From: JBOFSQ01 sp051651625
Lineage (GTDB): Bacteria > Planctomycetota > Planctomycetia > Pirellulales > Thermoguttaceae
Direction: 5' to 3'
Assembly: GCA_051651625.1 (NCBI GenBank)
Contig: JBOFSQ010000100.1
Location: 1-41,673 of the forward strand
Length of the DNA stretch: 41,673 nt
Notes under the pieces: model-generated
The model's input: only the letters and a program-made list of their open reading frames with translations
What the model was told of the DNA's origin: nothing
Databases searched by the model: none
Shown: positions 7,260 through 14,228 of the stretch, piece after piece
How positions within the stretch are numbered: position 1 is the stretch's first letter
Layout: each line of letters opens with the position of its first letter
Translations under genes and position numbers: made by a program

Positions 7260-7499
7260 ATGGACGCTAACATAGAAGACAACGTTTTAGAGTTTGTGGC
7301 TTTTTGTATTGAGAATTACAAAGTCAAGAACGGCGTTTCCGGCGGCGACGCCAAGCGATTGTTCGACACCTATGGCGTTGTCGATTATTTGGTACGCGGT
7401 TACGACGTTTTACACACTCAAGGGAAAGACTACATCATCGTCGATATTGAAGAGTTTATCGAGAACAGAAAACATGAAAACGTATCACGGAAGTCTTGA
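7260..7499 (+). CDS. DUF3791 family protein
   Basis: The 79-residue protein reads VLEFVAFCIENYKVKNGVSG...LFDTYGVVDYLVRGYDVLHTQGKDYIIVDIEEFIENR, which fits DUF3791: a short helical domain usually encoded beside DUF3990 genes. Its end overlaps the DUF3990 gene by 26 bases, so translation is coupled. It is probably an antitoxin or immunity-like partner of the DUF3990 protein (inference from linkage). No Shine-Dalgarno is evident before the ATG. The DNA here is visibly more A+T-rich than the flanking housekeeping genes. Confidence 0.75.
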   Translation: MDANIEDNVLEFVAFCIENYKVKNGVSGGDAKRLFDTYGVVDYLVRGYDVLHTQGKDYIIVDIEEFIENRKHENVSRKS

Positions 7500-7959
7500 A
7501 GTGGTTGAGTCTCCGAAGTTGATCGTCGCAAACCGAACGTTAGATTTTGGACAGGGTTTTTATACCACAACCAATTTTGATCAGGCTAATCAGTGGGTAG
7601 AAATTAGAAAAGAAAACAGCGGCTCGAATTGCGGTTATGTGAACGTATACGAAGTCGCCGACTCGCTACTCGATGACACAAGTCTGAACGTGCTAAAGTT
7701 CGACAGCCCCAACGAAGAATGGGTTGACTTTATCATCAAAAACAGAACCGATGTTGACTTCAATCATGATTTCGATTTAGTTTTTGGCCCCGTTGCGAAC
7801 GACCGAGTGTACACTTCGCTTACGTTGTTTGAGAATGGTTTCATCGACAAAGCCACACTCATTATCGCGCTAAAGGCACACAAACTGGTTGACCAATTAT
7901 TGTTTCACACCGAAAGAGCAATCACGTTTTTGAACTTCAAGGAATGCGTACAGATATGA
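7474..7959 (+). CDS. DUF3990 protein, predicted ADP-ribosyltransferase fold
   Basis: Starting at ATG 7474 the 161-residue product begins MKTYHGSLEVVESPKLIV, followed by LDFGQGFYTTTNFDQANQWV and later LVFGPVANDRVY. The YHGS start and the DFGxGFYTT segment are the DUF3990 signature and correspond to the NAD-binding H and Y positions of H-Y-x type ADP-ribosyltransferase folds. DUF3990 is, to my knowledge, grouped in the ADP-ribosyl clan; the target is unknown. An earlier in-frame ATG at 7294 lies inside the DUF3791 gene and would add sequence foreign to the family. It overlaps both neighbours, so the three genes form one module. Confidence 0.75.
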   Translation: MKTYHGSLEVVESPKLIVANRTLDFGQGFYTTTNFDQANQWVEIRKENSGSNCGYVNVYEVADSLLDDTSLNVLKFDSPNEEWVDFIIKNRTDVDFNHDFDLVFGPVANDRVYTSLTLFENGFIDKATLIIALKAHKLVDQLLFHTERAITFLNFKECVQI

Positions 7960-8192
7960 GCGCAGTGTTCAGCGACAAAACTTTGCATTTGATATTGCCC
8001 AGCATTGTCGCTAGAGTCGTTGCGGCGATTGCTCGACGCGAACACATCTCAAAACTGGAAGCCTTGGGACGTTTTTACAGTTCCGACACCTACAAAAGTT
8101 TGGAAAAAGAACAAACGAAGTTTTGGCAACTGGGATGCGTCGCGTTGTGTGAAGAGTACGAAGCGTCACAATCCGCGAACCGCAACCAATGA
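7956..8192 (+). CDS. Small helical third component of the DUF3990 module
   Basis: The ATG at 7956 overlaps the DUF3990 stop as ATGA; another ATG lies four codons upstream (7944). The 78-residue product is helical: ILPSIVARVVAAIARREHIS, LEALGRFYSSDTYKSLEKEQ, KFWQLGCVALCEEYE. Similar small proteins ending in a WxxGxxxLxEE segment occur beside DUF3791/DUF3990 genes, so it is likely a partner or antitoxin. Its stop overlaps the start of the DUF2752 gene as ATGA. Confidence 0.65.
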   Translation: MSAVFSDKTLHLILPSIVARVVAAIARREHISKLEALGRFYSSDTYKSLEKEQTKFWQLGCVALCEEYEASQSANRNQ

Positions 8193-8773
8193 ACCGATCA
8201 ACCGTACTCTGGTTTCTCCCGATGTTTTTGATCGGGAGTGTTGTCTGGTGCGTGTTGCTTGCGTGGCGGCATCCGTCGGATTACGGCGTGATTCCGCAGT
8301 GTCCGAGTCGCGCGCTGCTGGGGATTTATTGTCCGGGGTGCGGGTCGATGCGAGCAACACACTACCTGCTGCGCGGGCGAGTGACGGAGAGTCTGCGTTT
8401 CAACCCGCTAGTTCTGCCGCTGCTGCCGCTGGTGATAATTCTCGCGGTTAGATTTTTCTTCGAAGCGTGGCACCAAAAGAGTTACCGCTTTCGTGGCGAG
8501 GTGGCACTCGGCGTCGCACTGCTTGTGATCGTGTGCCTCTGGACTGTAGCGCGCAACATCCCACTCGAAGCGTTTGATGTTTGTCGTCCGCCAGCGAGAC
8601 CCGTTACGGGTAGATCATTCCGAGGAGCCGGCGAAACCGACTTCGACCGCAATTCCGCCGTATTGTGTCTCAAACGGAATCGTGATCGGACGACTGTCCT
8701 TCGGGAAGACAATCTCCGTTTGGGCACCGAGAAGGACGTTCGGCATGCTCAAGCTCATGTGATACGATTCTAG
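8189..8773 (+). CDS. DUF2752 membrane protein with run-on C-terminus
   Basis: Residues 1 to about 130 are a DUF2752 protein: N-terminal membrane helix, the signature LLGIYCPGCGSMRATHYLLR, then helices FNPLVLPLLPLVIILAVRFF and VALGVALLVIVCLWTVARNI. The last 55 or so residues are not family-like and are read across the 3' half of the convergent cheX gene. The native stop seems lost where a palindrome gacccgttacgggt (8598-8611) sits; it is read through in this frame. The start overlaps the previous stop (ATGA), linking the gene to the DUF3990 module. The function of DUF2752 is unknown. Confidence 0.75.
   Translation: MNRSTVLWFLPMFLIGSVVWCVLLAWRHPSDYGVIPQCPSRALLGIYCPGCGSMRATHYLLRGRVTESLRFNPLVLPLLPLVIILAVRFFFEAWHQKSYRFRGEVALGVALLVIVCLWTVARNIPLEAFDVCRPPARPVTGRSFRGAGETDFDRNSAVLCLKRNRDRTTVLREDNLRLGTEKDVRHAQAHVIRF
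8597..8614. repeat. R100 fragment (core palindrome)
   Basis: The bases agacccgttacgggtaga are the first palindrome of the R100 element seen whole at 9145-9244. The fragment lies exactly between the conserved part of the DUF2752 gene and the stop of cheX on the opposite strand. Confidence 0.6.
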
Positions 8774-9100
8774 TTGGGCCTTCGCATTTCCAGCAACGAT
8801 GTTGGTCAGTTCACCGACGGCGTCGATTACATCGGCGTCGATAACAGTGTAAGTTGACATCAGCATCACCGACGCACAGTGGAGCGCAACGGCCTCCGAC
8901 ATCGTTAGCACCACCGTACCGACGACATCTTTCGACGACAACCCGATAACTCCGCTGACCGGATGAAGCACAATACCGTTTTGCTTCAGCACTGGTGCCC
9001 CGCGACGGACGGCACAGTCGGCCATAGTTGCAAACGTCTCGACGACGGCACCAATAAACGGATTGACAAACTCAACGGGAATCGAAGATGTTAGCGACAT
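8615..9100 (-). CDS. cheX: CheX-like chemotaxis phosphatase
   Basis: The 161-residue protein resembles CheX/CheC. It has the alternating strand-helix pattern, GVIGLSSKDVVGTVVLTMSE, and the active-site helix GELTNIVAGNAKAQL with E97 and N100, the E-x-x-N pair that CheC/CheX enzymes use to remove phosphate from CheY-P. One such helix is present, as in CheX. The C-terminal segment PITIPFETQYGGIAVEVGF also fits. No chemotaxis genes are nearby. It is convergent with, and overlapped for 159 bases by, the run-on end of the DUF2752 gene. Confidence 0.8.
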   Translation of the reverse strand: MSLTSSIPVEFVNPFIGAVVETFATMADCAVRRGAPVLKQNGIVLHPVSGVIGLSSKDVVGTVVLTMSEAVALHCASVMLMSTYTVIDADVIDAVGELTNIVAGNAKAQLESYHMSLSMPNVLLGAQTEIVFPKDSRPITIPFETQYGGIAVEVGFAGSSE

Positions 9101-9144
9101 GAGAGAACCTCAAAGTATATGTGAGAGACAAGAGTGACTGTGAT

Positions 9145-9244
9145 ACCCGTTACGGGTAGATTTGTAGGCTTCGCCCTCCACAAGACCGCGGCCTCGATGG
9201 GCCGCTACCGTTTTGGTACGGGAAATTCAAACCGTCTTGAGCAG
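9145..9244 (+). repeat. R100 repeat, complete copy
   Basis: The order is acccgttacgggt (palindrome), tttgtaggcttcgccctcc, the palindrome gcggcctcgatgggccgc, then taccgttttggtacggg and aaattcaaaccgtcttgag. The same order recurs at 25052-25152 and 26687-26786, and reversed at 26462-26564. It fills the space between cheX and nqrA. Confidence 0.85.
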
Positions 9245-9280
9245 AACACACACCATTCTAACAGACCTCGCGCCGCTGAC

Positions 9281-9314
9281 AAGTATACTCAAGACGGTTT
9301 GAAGTTCCCGTATT
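9281..9314 (-). repeat. R100 repeat, inverted terminal fragment
   Basis: The bases from ctcaagacggtttgaag to ttcccgta are the reverse complement of the end of the complete copy at 9218-9240. Together the two could fold into a stem of about 23 bp with a 50-base loop upstream of nqrA. Confidence 0.75.
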
Positions 9315-9416
9315 AGACCTCACTGGACAAAACGGCTGTTTCGGGTACGATAGGCCGTGTATGTGGTTCGTCGTCGGCCATGCCATTCCCTACTCTATAG
9401 TCTCGCTGGATTTTCT

Positions 9417-10856
9417 ATGACGCCGGTTCGTTCTTTTTGCATTACACGCGGGCTGACACTGCCGCTGGCAGGTCTACCAGAACAAGTTGCTTACGACAAA
9501 ATCGAGTCCGCACGCTCGACGCCAACCGTGACAGTTACGGCGTCGGATTACGTCGGGATGAAGCCGACGTTTGCGGTGTCGGTCGGCGACCGCGTGAAAC
9601 TCGGTCAACGTCTCTTTGAAGACAAGAAGCAGCCCGGAGTCTGGCACACTTCAACCGGAACGGGAATCGTCACCGATATTCGTCGCGGCGAAAAACGTGC
9701 GTTCATCGAACTCGTTGTCTCGCTCGAAGGGAACGAGACCATCGCTGAAGAAGCGAAAACCACGCCGCGTTCGCGTTCGCAAATCGCAACGATGAACCGC
9801 GAAGATGTTGTGGAGTGTCTGGTCAAATCTGGACTTTGGACGGCACTGCGAACTCGCCCGATGAGTCGCGTCCCGTCGCCGGAGAGTATTCCACACTCGC
9901 TCTTCGTCACCGCCATCGACACACATCCACTCGCTCCCGATCCGAACATCGTCATCGCGGCGCATCGTGAGGAGTTTCTCGCGGGTTTGGAGTGCCTCGT
10001 TCAAGTCCCTGAACACCGCGTATATTGTTGCGGTGCGCCAACGCTTCCCGTCGCCGACTGGTCACATCCGCGCGGCGAGGTTGCCTTTTTTTCGGGGTGT
10101 CATCCGGCGGGACTTGTCGGGACGCACATGCACTTCATCTCGCCGGTCGGTGCGAAGAAGACACACTGGCACATAGGCTATCAAGATGTCATCGCGCTGG
10201 GCCACTACGTTTTGACGGGCGAAATTCGCACCGAACGAGTTGTCTCACTGGCGGGGCCTCTCGCTGCCAAACCGCGACTTGTGAAGACACGGCTCGGCGC
10301 GTCGCTCGCTGCGGTGACGGAAGGAGAAATAAACGGTTTGTCATCGGCGACGCCGCCACCGTATCGCGTCATTTCGGGGAGTGTCTTCGGTGGGCGACTT
10401 GCGATCAGTACCGACCTTCCCGAAGCACAGTGGCAAACCGGACTCGGTCGTTATCACAACCAAATCACGGTTGTCGAAGAGATGCCGTCACCGGAGTTTT
10501 TCGGTTGGCTCACGCCCGGATTTAGCAAGTATTCTGTCTCGCGTCTCTTGGCATCGACGGTACTTTTCCACGGACGTTTGTTTGCGATCAACACCGCGCA
10601 AAACGGTGGCGAGCGTGCAATTTTTCCTGTCCGTGCGCTCGACGATGTGATGCCGCTCGATATTTTGCCGGTCTTCCTATTCCGTGCGCTGGAGATTCAA
10701 GACTTCGACGCCTGCGAACAACTCGGTGCCCTCGAACTCGACGAAGAAGACCTCTCGCTGTGTACGTTTGTCGATCCGGGGAAGAACGACTACGCCGCAT
10801 CACTCCGCGCGATGCTCACGCTCATGGCCAAAGAAGAAACCGCACTGCATCACTGA
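9417..10856 (+). CDS. nqrA: Na+-translocating NADH-quinone reductase subunit A
   Basis: The 479-residue product carries NqrA features: ITRGLTLPLAGLPEQ at the start, VGMKPTFAVSVGDRVKLGQRLFEDKK, TSTGTGIVTDIRRGEKRA, HPRGEVAFFSGCHPAGLVGTH, and HIGYQDVIALGHYVLTGE. NqrA is the cytoplasmic subunit of the NQR sodium pump that oxidises NADH and reduces quinone. ATG 9417 (MTPVRSFC) is preferred over the ATG at 9357, which adds 20 residues not seen in the family. It is slightly longer than the usual 450 or so residues. Unusually, nqrB-F do not follow; the next gene is a convergent lipoprotein. Confidence 0.9.
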   Translation: MTPVRSFCITRGLTLPLAGLPEQVAYDKIESARSTPTVTVTASDYVGMKPTFAVSVGDRVKLGQRLFEDKKQPGVWHTSTGTGIVTDIRRGEKRAFIELVVSLEGNETIAEEAKTTPRSRSQIATMNREDVVECLVKSGLWTALRTRPMSRVPSPESIPHSLFVTAIDTHPLAPDPNIVIAAHREEFLAGLECLVQVPEHRVYCCGAPTLPVADWSHPRGEVAFFSGCHPAGLVGTHMHFISPVGAKKTHWHIGYQDVIALGHYVLTGEIRTERVVSLAGPLAAKPRLVKTRLGASLAAVTEGEINGLSSATPPPYRVISGSVFGGRLAISTDLPEAQWQTGLGRYHNQITVVEEMPSPEFFGWLTPGFSKYSVSRLLASTVLFHGRLFAINTAQNGGERAIFPVRALDDVMPLDILPVFLFRALEIQDFDACEQLGALELDEEDLSLCTFVDPGKNDYAASLRAMLTLMAKEETALHH

Positions 10857-10859
10857 TGT

Positions 10860-10970
10860 AATGGCAGGCGGAATGAAAGCGGGCAGTCTCGCTGCGCCGC
10901 GAAGCAACGAGCCGCCCAGCCAACGCCACACTGCGTCATTGCGCCAGTACGCTTCATTCCGCCTGCCATT
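10860..10970. repeat. Inverted repeat downstream of nqrA
   Basis: Bases aatggcaggcggaatgaa (10860-10877) are repeated in reverse complement as ttcattccgcctgccatt (10953-10970). The 75-base centre is G+C-rich. It could act as a processing or stop structure for nqrA or be a small mobile element; there is no U-run. Confidence 0.7.
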
Positions 10971-11033
10971 TGCGGTGCCGACAGACAAATTGTCACCGTT
11001 TACGGCATAGTCTAACGTTTCGTACTTCAAAAA

Positions 11034-11462
11034 TCACTTTTTCTTATAACGTTCTACTTTAATCTCCATAGTATTTTTCTTCGCTGGGTCCACGACGACC
11101 TCTAAACCAGAAGTGCCTGCTGAATAGTATTTCGCATCGATCAACGGTGTTGAAATATCCATTCCGCCTGCGTCCTGCCCAGTGACTTTCTCAACACCTG
11201 TGAAAAACACTTTGTAGGTGCCAGCAGGTAGACCATCGCCTTGTCCCGTAGAACTCGCCGTAAAGGTGCCATCGGGTTTAATATCCGCTCGCGCCGTAAA
11301 AGGTGCGCTCGTGGATGAAAAAACAACCATCCCGACCGGAACAGGCGAGTTATCATCCGAATATGTCACCTTACCGCGAAGACCAAGATTTGTACCACTA
11401 CTGCATCCGACACAAACCGCCGCGATTGAGAGCAGGCACCACAGAGAGAGATTGCGCATCAT
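11034..11462 (-). CDS. Small lipoprotein with carboxypeptidase-regulatory-like fold
   Basis: The 142-residue product has a lipoprotein signal peptide (LLSIAAVCVGCSS, lipid on the cysteine of VGC). It then reads LRGKVTYSDDNSPVPVGMVVF, GTFTASS, GLPAGTYKVFFTG and ends LEVVVDPAKKNTMEIKVERY. This is the transthyretin/carboxypeptidase-regulatory-like pattern of planctomycete lipoproteins encoded after DUF1559 genes. It is last in the DUF1559-DUF1559-lipoprotein unit. AAAGG lies seven bases before the ATG at 11462. Its binding partner is unknown, but the recurrent pairing suggests a surface assembly with DUF1559 proteins. Confidence 0.8.
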   Translation of the reverse strand: MMRNLSLWCLLSIAAVCVGCSSGTNLGLRGKVTYSDDNSPVPVGMVVFSSTSAPFTARADIKPDGTFTASSTGQGDGLPAGTYKVFFTGVEKVTGQDAGGMDISTPLIDAKYYSAGTSGLEVVVDPAKKNTMEIKVERYKKK

Positions 11463-11513
11463 AAAAAAGCCTTTCTAGTCGATTGTTGTTTTTGGAAAGC
11501 ATACAATGTGTTG

Positions 11514-12569
11514 TTATGGGAATGAAACCGTATTTCCATCAGAGCGATTCATCAAGCGTTGGTACACGCCCGGCAGGACAGGCGGAGTCGCTGTGGGAAG
11601 CGGATACACTGTATCCACTGTTTGCGACAAGAAACGAACAGAGGCGTCAGCGACAGCGATATTTACACCGCCGGTATGATTGCTGAACGCCGTTCGGCAC
11701 GCATTATCTCCAGTTATAGCAACACTGTTGATAAGAAAAGGAGCATACGGCGAGTTTGGGTTGTTCGTGAAAGAAAAGCCGTGATCTGCGTGGTACACCC
11801 AGAGGAATGGGTTAAACGCAGTGTTGAGGCTGACACGAGGCCGATAGTGTGCCGATTCCAGCAACAAAATCGTATTACTGGTGCCATCGGTGATACTCGC
11901 CAAATTGTATCCACTTCCACGGTGGAACAAACCCGTAATGACTGTCCCATTGGTGCGACGCTGTGGAAAACTACCACCATGCCCACCATTCGCGGAGTAA
12001 TCCTTCATGGTGCCAATTAAAAACGGCGAGGATACGGAAGGACATCGCACGCTATCTGGTGCCATTTTGGATGCGGCTGCGTTGGTCGCGTTGTCACCGG
12101 TTCCGCCTGCGAATCTGGCACCATACACGCCAGCCGCTACATTACCCTGCAATTCAGTCGTTGGAGGCAACCATGCGGCCTTACTGAAATCGATTTGTGA
12201 ATAAATCGACTGTGCTTCCATTTGTGGCAAAATGAAAGCTAGCCATGTGTGTTCCCCCCATGCACTGCCGTCTGGAGCGGCGTGTGCAGTGTCGCGTTGG
12301 TCATTAAGGGGAAGCGAGTTTTGCGCCAGAACACCGCCCGGAATTAGCGTACCGGGTGGTAGGGCGTTGGTGATGTCGTGATAGTTGTGCATGGCGAGTG
12401 CCAACTGCTTCAAGTTGTTTGTACAGGCCATCCGGCGAGCAGCCTCGCGGGCCGCCTGAACCGCTGGCAGCAGCAACGCAACCAACACTCCTATGATGGC
12501 GATCACCACAAGCAGTTCGACCAGAGTGAACGCACGCACATTTTCATTGATCTGACGATTCGATTGCAT
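11514..12569 (-). CDS. DUF1559 protein with prepilin-like N-terminus
   Basis: The 351-residue protein starts with a short positive leader, then RAFTLVELLVVIAIIGVLVA and LLLPAVQAAREAARRMACTN, the type IV pilin/pseudopilin signal and helix. The cleavage position has Ala instead of the usual Gly before Phe. DUF1559 features follow: NLKQLALAMHNYHD, a central variable part, ITDGTSNTILLLES, and HTGGVNIAVADASVRFLSQT near the end. DUF1559 proteins are expanded in planctomycetes and are thought to be exported, pseudopilin-like surface proteins. AAGGAG sits nine bases before the ATG. It follows another DUF1559 gene and precedes a lipoprotein gene. Confidence 0.88.
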   Translation of the reverse strand: MQSNRQINENVRAFTLVELLVVIAIIGVLVALLLPAVQAAREAARRMACTNNLKQLALAMHNYHDITNALPPGTLIPGGVLAQNSLPLNDQRDTAHAAPDGSAWGEHTWLAFILPQMEAQSIYSQIDFSKAAWLPPTTELQGNVAAGVYGARFAGGTGDNATNAAASKMAPDSVRCPSVSSPFLIGTMKDYSANGGHGGSFPQRRTNGTVITGLFHRGSGYNLASITDGTSNTILLLESAHYRPRVSLNTAFNPFLWVYHADHGFSFTNNPNSPYAPFLINSVAITGDNACRTAFSNHTGGVNIAVADASVRFLSQTVDTVYPLPTATPPVLPGVYQRLMNRSDGNTVSFP

Positions 12570-12618
12570 CTTTCTGTCTCCTTATAAAACTGGGAAGGTT
12601 TATGCTCAAAAAACACCG

Positions 12619-13779
12619 CTACGGAATACTTACAGATACACCATCCGCTTTGCTCATCAAGTGCTGATATACACCGCGAACATTTGGGGTCACAGACGCA
12701 TCCCACTTGGAATCAATTGTTTGCGACACAAAACGCACCGCACCGTCCGCTAGCGCAATGTTAATGCCGCCAGAGTGGGGGCCGTATGCCGAACGCACTC
12801 CGTTGTCACCTCCAGTGTTGGCATTGATGAGAAGCAGCGTGCCAGAGCCGTTATTGGTCATCGCAAAACCGTGGGAGGGGTGATGCACCCAGAAGAAGGG
12901 ATTGAAAACTTGCGTCGCGCTTACTTTCGGACGCGAATGTGACGATTCCACTAGCAGAATTGTGTTACTCGTGCCATCAATGATGGCAGACGTGTTATAT
13001 CCACTACCCCTGTGGAAAATACCAGAAATTCCGCTATCTCGAGTACGGCGTTCCGGTAAACCATCCCCCCAGCCACCATTACAGGAATAATCTTTGATGG
13101 TACCTCGCGCGACCGATGGACTCACCGACGGGCATTGAAAAACGCTTGGTGCCATCGAGGAAGCAGCTTTGTTAGCCGAGTTGTCGGGATCGGTTCGAGG
13201 ATCGTTGCCGCTATTCATCTCGCCACCACCTACCACATTGGGAATAGGAAGATATGCGCCTTGATTGAAATTGATTTGCGAATACACGTTTGTCGCCTCG
13301 ACATACGGCAAAATGAAGGCGGGCCAACCTATCATCTGCCAAGGCACACCAGTGTTATTTCCTTGTGAGTGACGATCATGCCGTTGTGGACCATACGCGG
13401 CAGTGGTATCGGCGGTACAGAACGCCAACGGAGCACCGGGGATGAGACATCCGGGCGGAAACACTTTGCTTGTGTCGTGGTAGTTGTGCATACCAAGAGC
13501 CAACTGCTTGAGTTGGTTCGTACACGTCATCCGTCTTGCAGCTTCGCGTGCGGCTTGAACAGCGGGCAGGAGGAGCGCGACCAGAACGCCGATGATGGCG
13601 ATCACTACGAGAAGCTCAACGAGCGTGAAACCGCGATGGCGATTTCGAGTAGAAGAGGTGGAGCAAGCGGCGTCAGAGAAGACGCCAAAGACATTGCAGA
13701 GTTTACCAACTCTGCCCCCCCCCCCCCATCTTAACACCACAATTAACACTGTACGAGCCACAAACAGCGCACGCCGCAT
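12619..13779 (-). CDS. DUF1559 protein; start separated by a G13 tract
   Basis: The conserved part is a normal DUF1559 protein: HRGFTLVELLVVIAIIGVLV, LLLPAVQAAREAARRMTCTN, NQLKQLALGMHNYHD, IDGTSNTILLVES, HSGGINIALADGAVRFVSQT. In the present frame the first ATG is at 13779 (MRRALF), without a Shine-Dalgarno, giving a leader of about 45 residues. The only start with a good site (AAAGGAGACAGACA then ATG at 13828, like that of the next DUF1559 gene) is in another frame and stops just after the run of 13 G at 13715-13727. Losing one G (or gaining two) would join this start to the DUF1559 frame. The gene may be phase-variable, damaged, or misread in sequencing. Confidence 0.75.
   Translation of the reverse strand: MRRALFVARTVLIVVLRWGGGGRVGKLCNVFGVFSDAACSTSSTRNRHRGFTLVELLVVIAIIGVLVALLLPAVQAAREAARRMTCTNQLKQLALGMHNYHDTSKVFPPGCLIPGAPLAFCTADTTAAYGPQRHDRHSQGNNTGVPWQMIGWPAFILPYVEATNVYSQINFNQGAYLPIPNVVGGGEMNSGNDPRTDPDNSANKAASSMAPSVFQCPSVSPSVARGTIKDYSCNGGWGDGLPERRTRDSGISGIFHRGSGYNTSAIIDGTSNTILLVESSHSRPKVSATQVFNPFFWVHHPSHGFAMTNNGSGTLLLINANTGGDNGVRSAYGPHSGGINIALADGAVRFVSQTIDSKWDASVTPNVRGVYQHLMSKADGVSVSIP
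13715..13727 (-). repeat. Homopolymer tract, 13 G on the coding strand
   Basis: Thirteen C on the plus strand (13 G in the DUF1559 gene) lie between the Shine-Dalgarno-supported ATG at 13828 and the pilin-like signal. Tracts this long slip readily during replication, and also in sequencing. Confidence 0.9.
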
Positions 13780-13825
13780 CAAACATCGTTTCCAAACCAC
13801 AAACCACAATCATCAGCACCTTTTC

Positions 13826-13846
13826 CATTGTCTGTCTCCTTTCAAA
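13826..13846 (-). promoter_or_regulatory. Ribosome binding site and ATG out of frame with the DUF1559 gene
   Basis: On the minus strand AAAGGAGACAGACA precedes ATG at 13828-13826. The paralogue at 12569 has AAGGAGACAGAAAG before its ATG. The match marks this as the original start of the upstream DUF1559 gene although the present frame closes after about 41 codons (just past MGGGGQSW). Confidence 0.65.
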
Positions 13847-13988
13847 AGAGAAACTGAAAAAACGGGAAAACCACCAATACGCCACGGCTAAAGATACCGC
13901 GCAAGGTATAGTCGTCAATGGGGGGAATCGACATTTTGATCGCGAGCGAGTTTATGATTTTGCGAGGAGCGGGAAATCTTGGCTGGCT

Positions 13989-14081
13989 TCACAATTCAAG
14001 TTTCTCCATAAGTGATTCTACGAACTCTTCAATCCCAGTGCAACAAACTTTTACTTCACGCATCCCGCCCCATTTTTGCAA
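13989..14081 (-). CDS. Possible 30-residue protein
   Basis: A TTG at 14081 has a perfect AGGAG six bases upstream and opens a frame reading about QKWGGMREVKVCCTGIEEFV then an amphipathic end with MEKLEL; an ATG at 14063 is a second possible start. It looks like a short charged peptide, or the first part of a larger gene that has been lost. It lies in an otherwise empty stretch (13919-14091) and reads away from the BON gene. I do not recognise it. Confidence 0.3.
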   Translation of the reverse strand: MQKWGGMREVKVCCTGIEEFVESLMEKLEL

Positions 14082-14091
14082 TCGGTACTCC

Positions 14092-14119
14092 TTTTGAAGT
14101 CACCTCTCTTTGGTATATT
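14092..14119 (+). promoter_or_regulatory. Candidate promoter of the BON-type gene
   Basis: TTTTGA (14092-14097), a 16-base spacer and TATATT (14114-14119) lie 109 bases before the gene start. Around it the 11-base unit cctctctttgg occurs twice, once just before and once just after the TATATT. No other gene is near that it could serve. Confidence 0.4.
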
Positions 14120-14228
14120 CCTCTCTTTGGTGTTGCGGCTGCGTAACGCTGGCGGCGGGGGCCGAAACTTATGACGACGAATAGACACTTCGTCACGTTC
14201 ACAAAACTTCTCACGACTGGAGTTCGTT

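Noticed and set aside
7294..7473. Longer start for the DUF3990 gene
   Set aside because: It lies inside the DUF3791 gene in another frame; the family starts at the MKTYHGS segment.
9357..9416. Longer start for nqrA
   Set aside because: The extra 20 residues contain a second start-like methionine and no family similarity; the region is directly after repeat DNA.
13703..13918. Independent gene ahead of the DUF1559 gene
   Set aside because: Its only good start is the ribosome site at 13828, and it ends just after the G tract. It is better explained as the displaced beginning of the DUF1559 gene.
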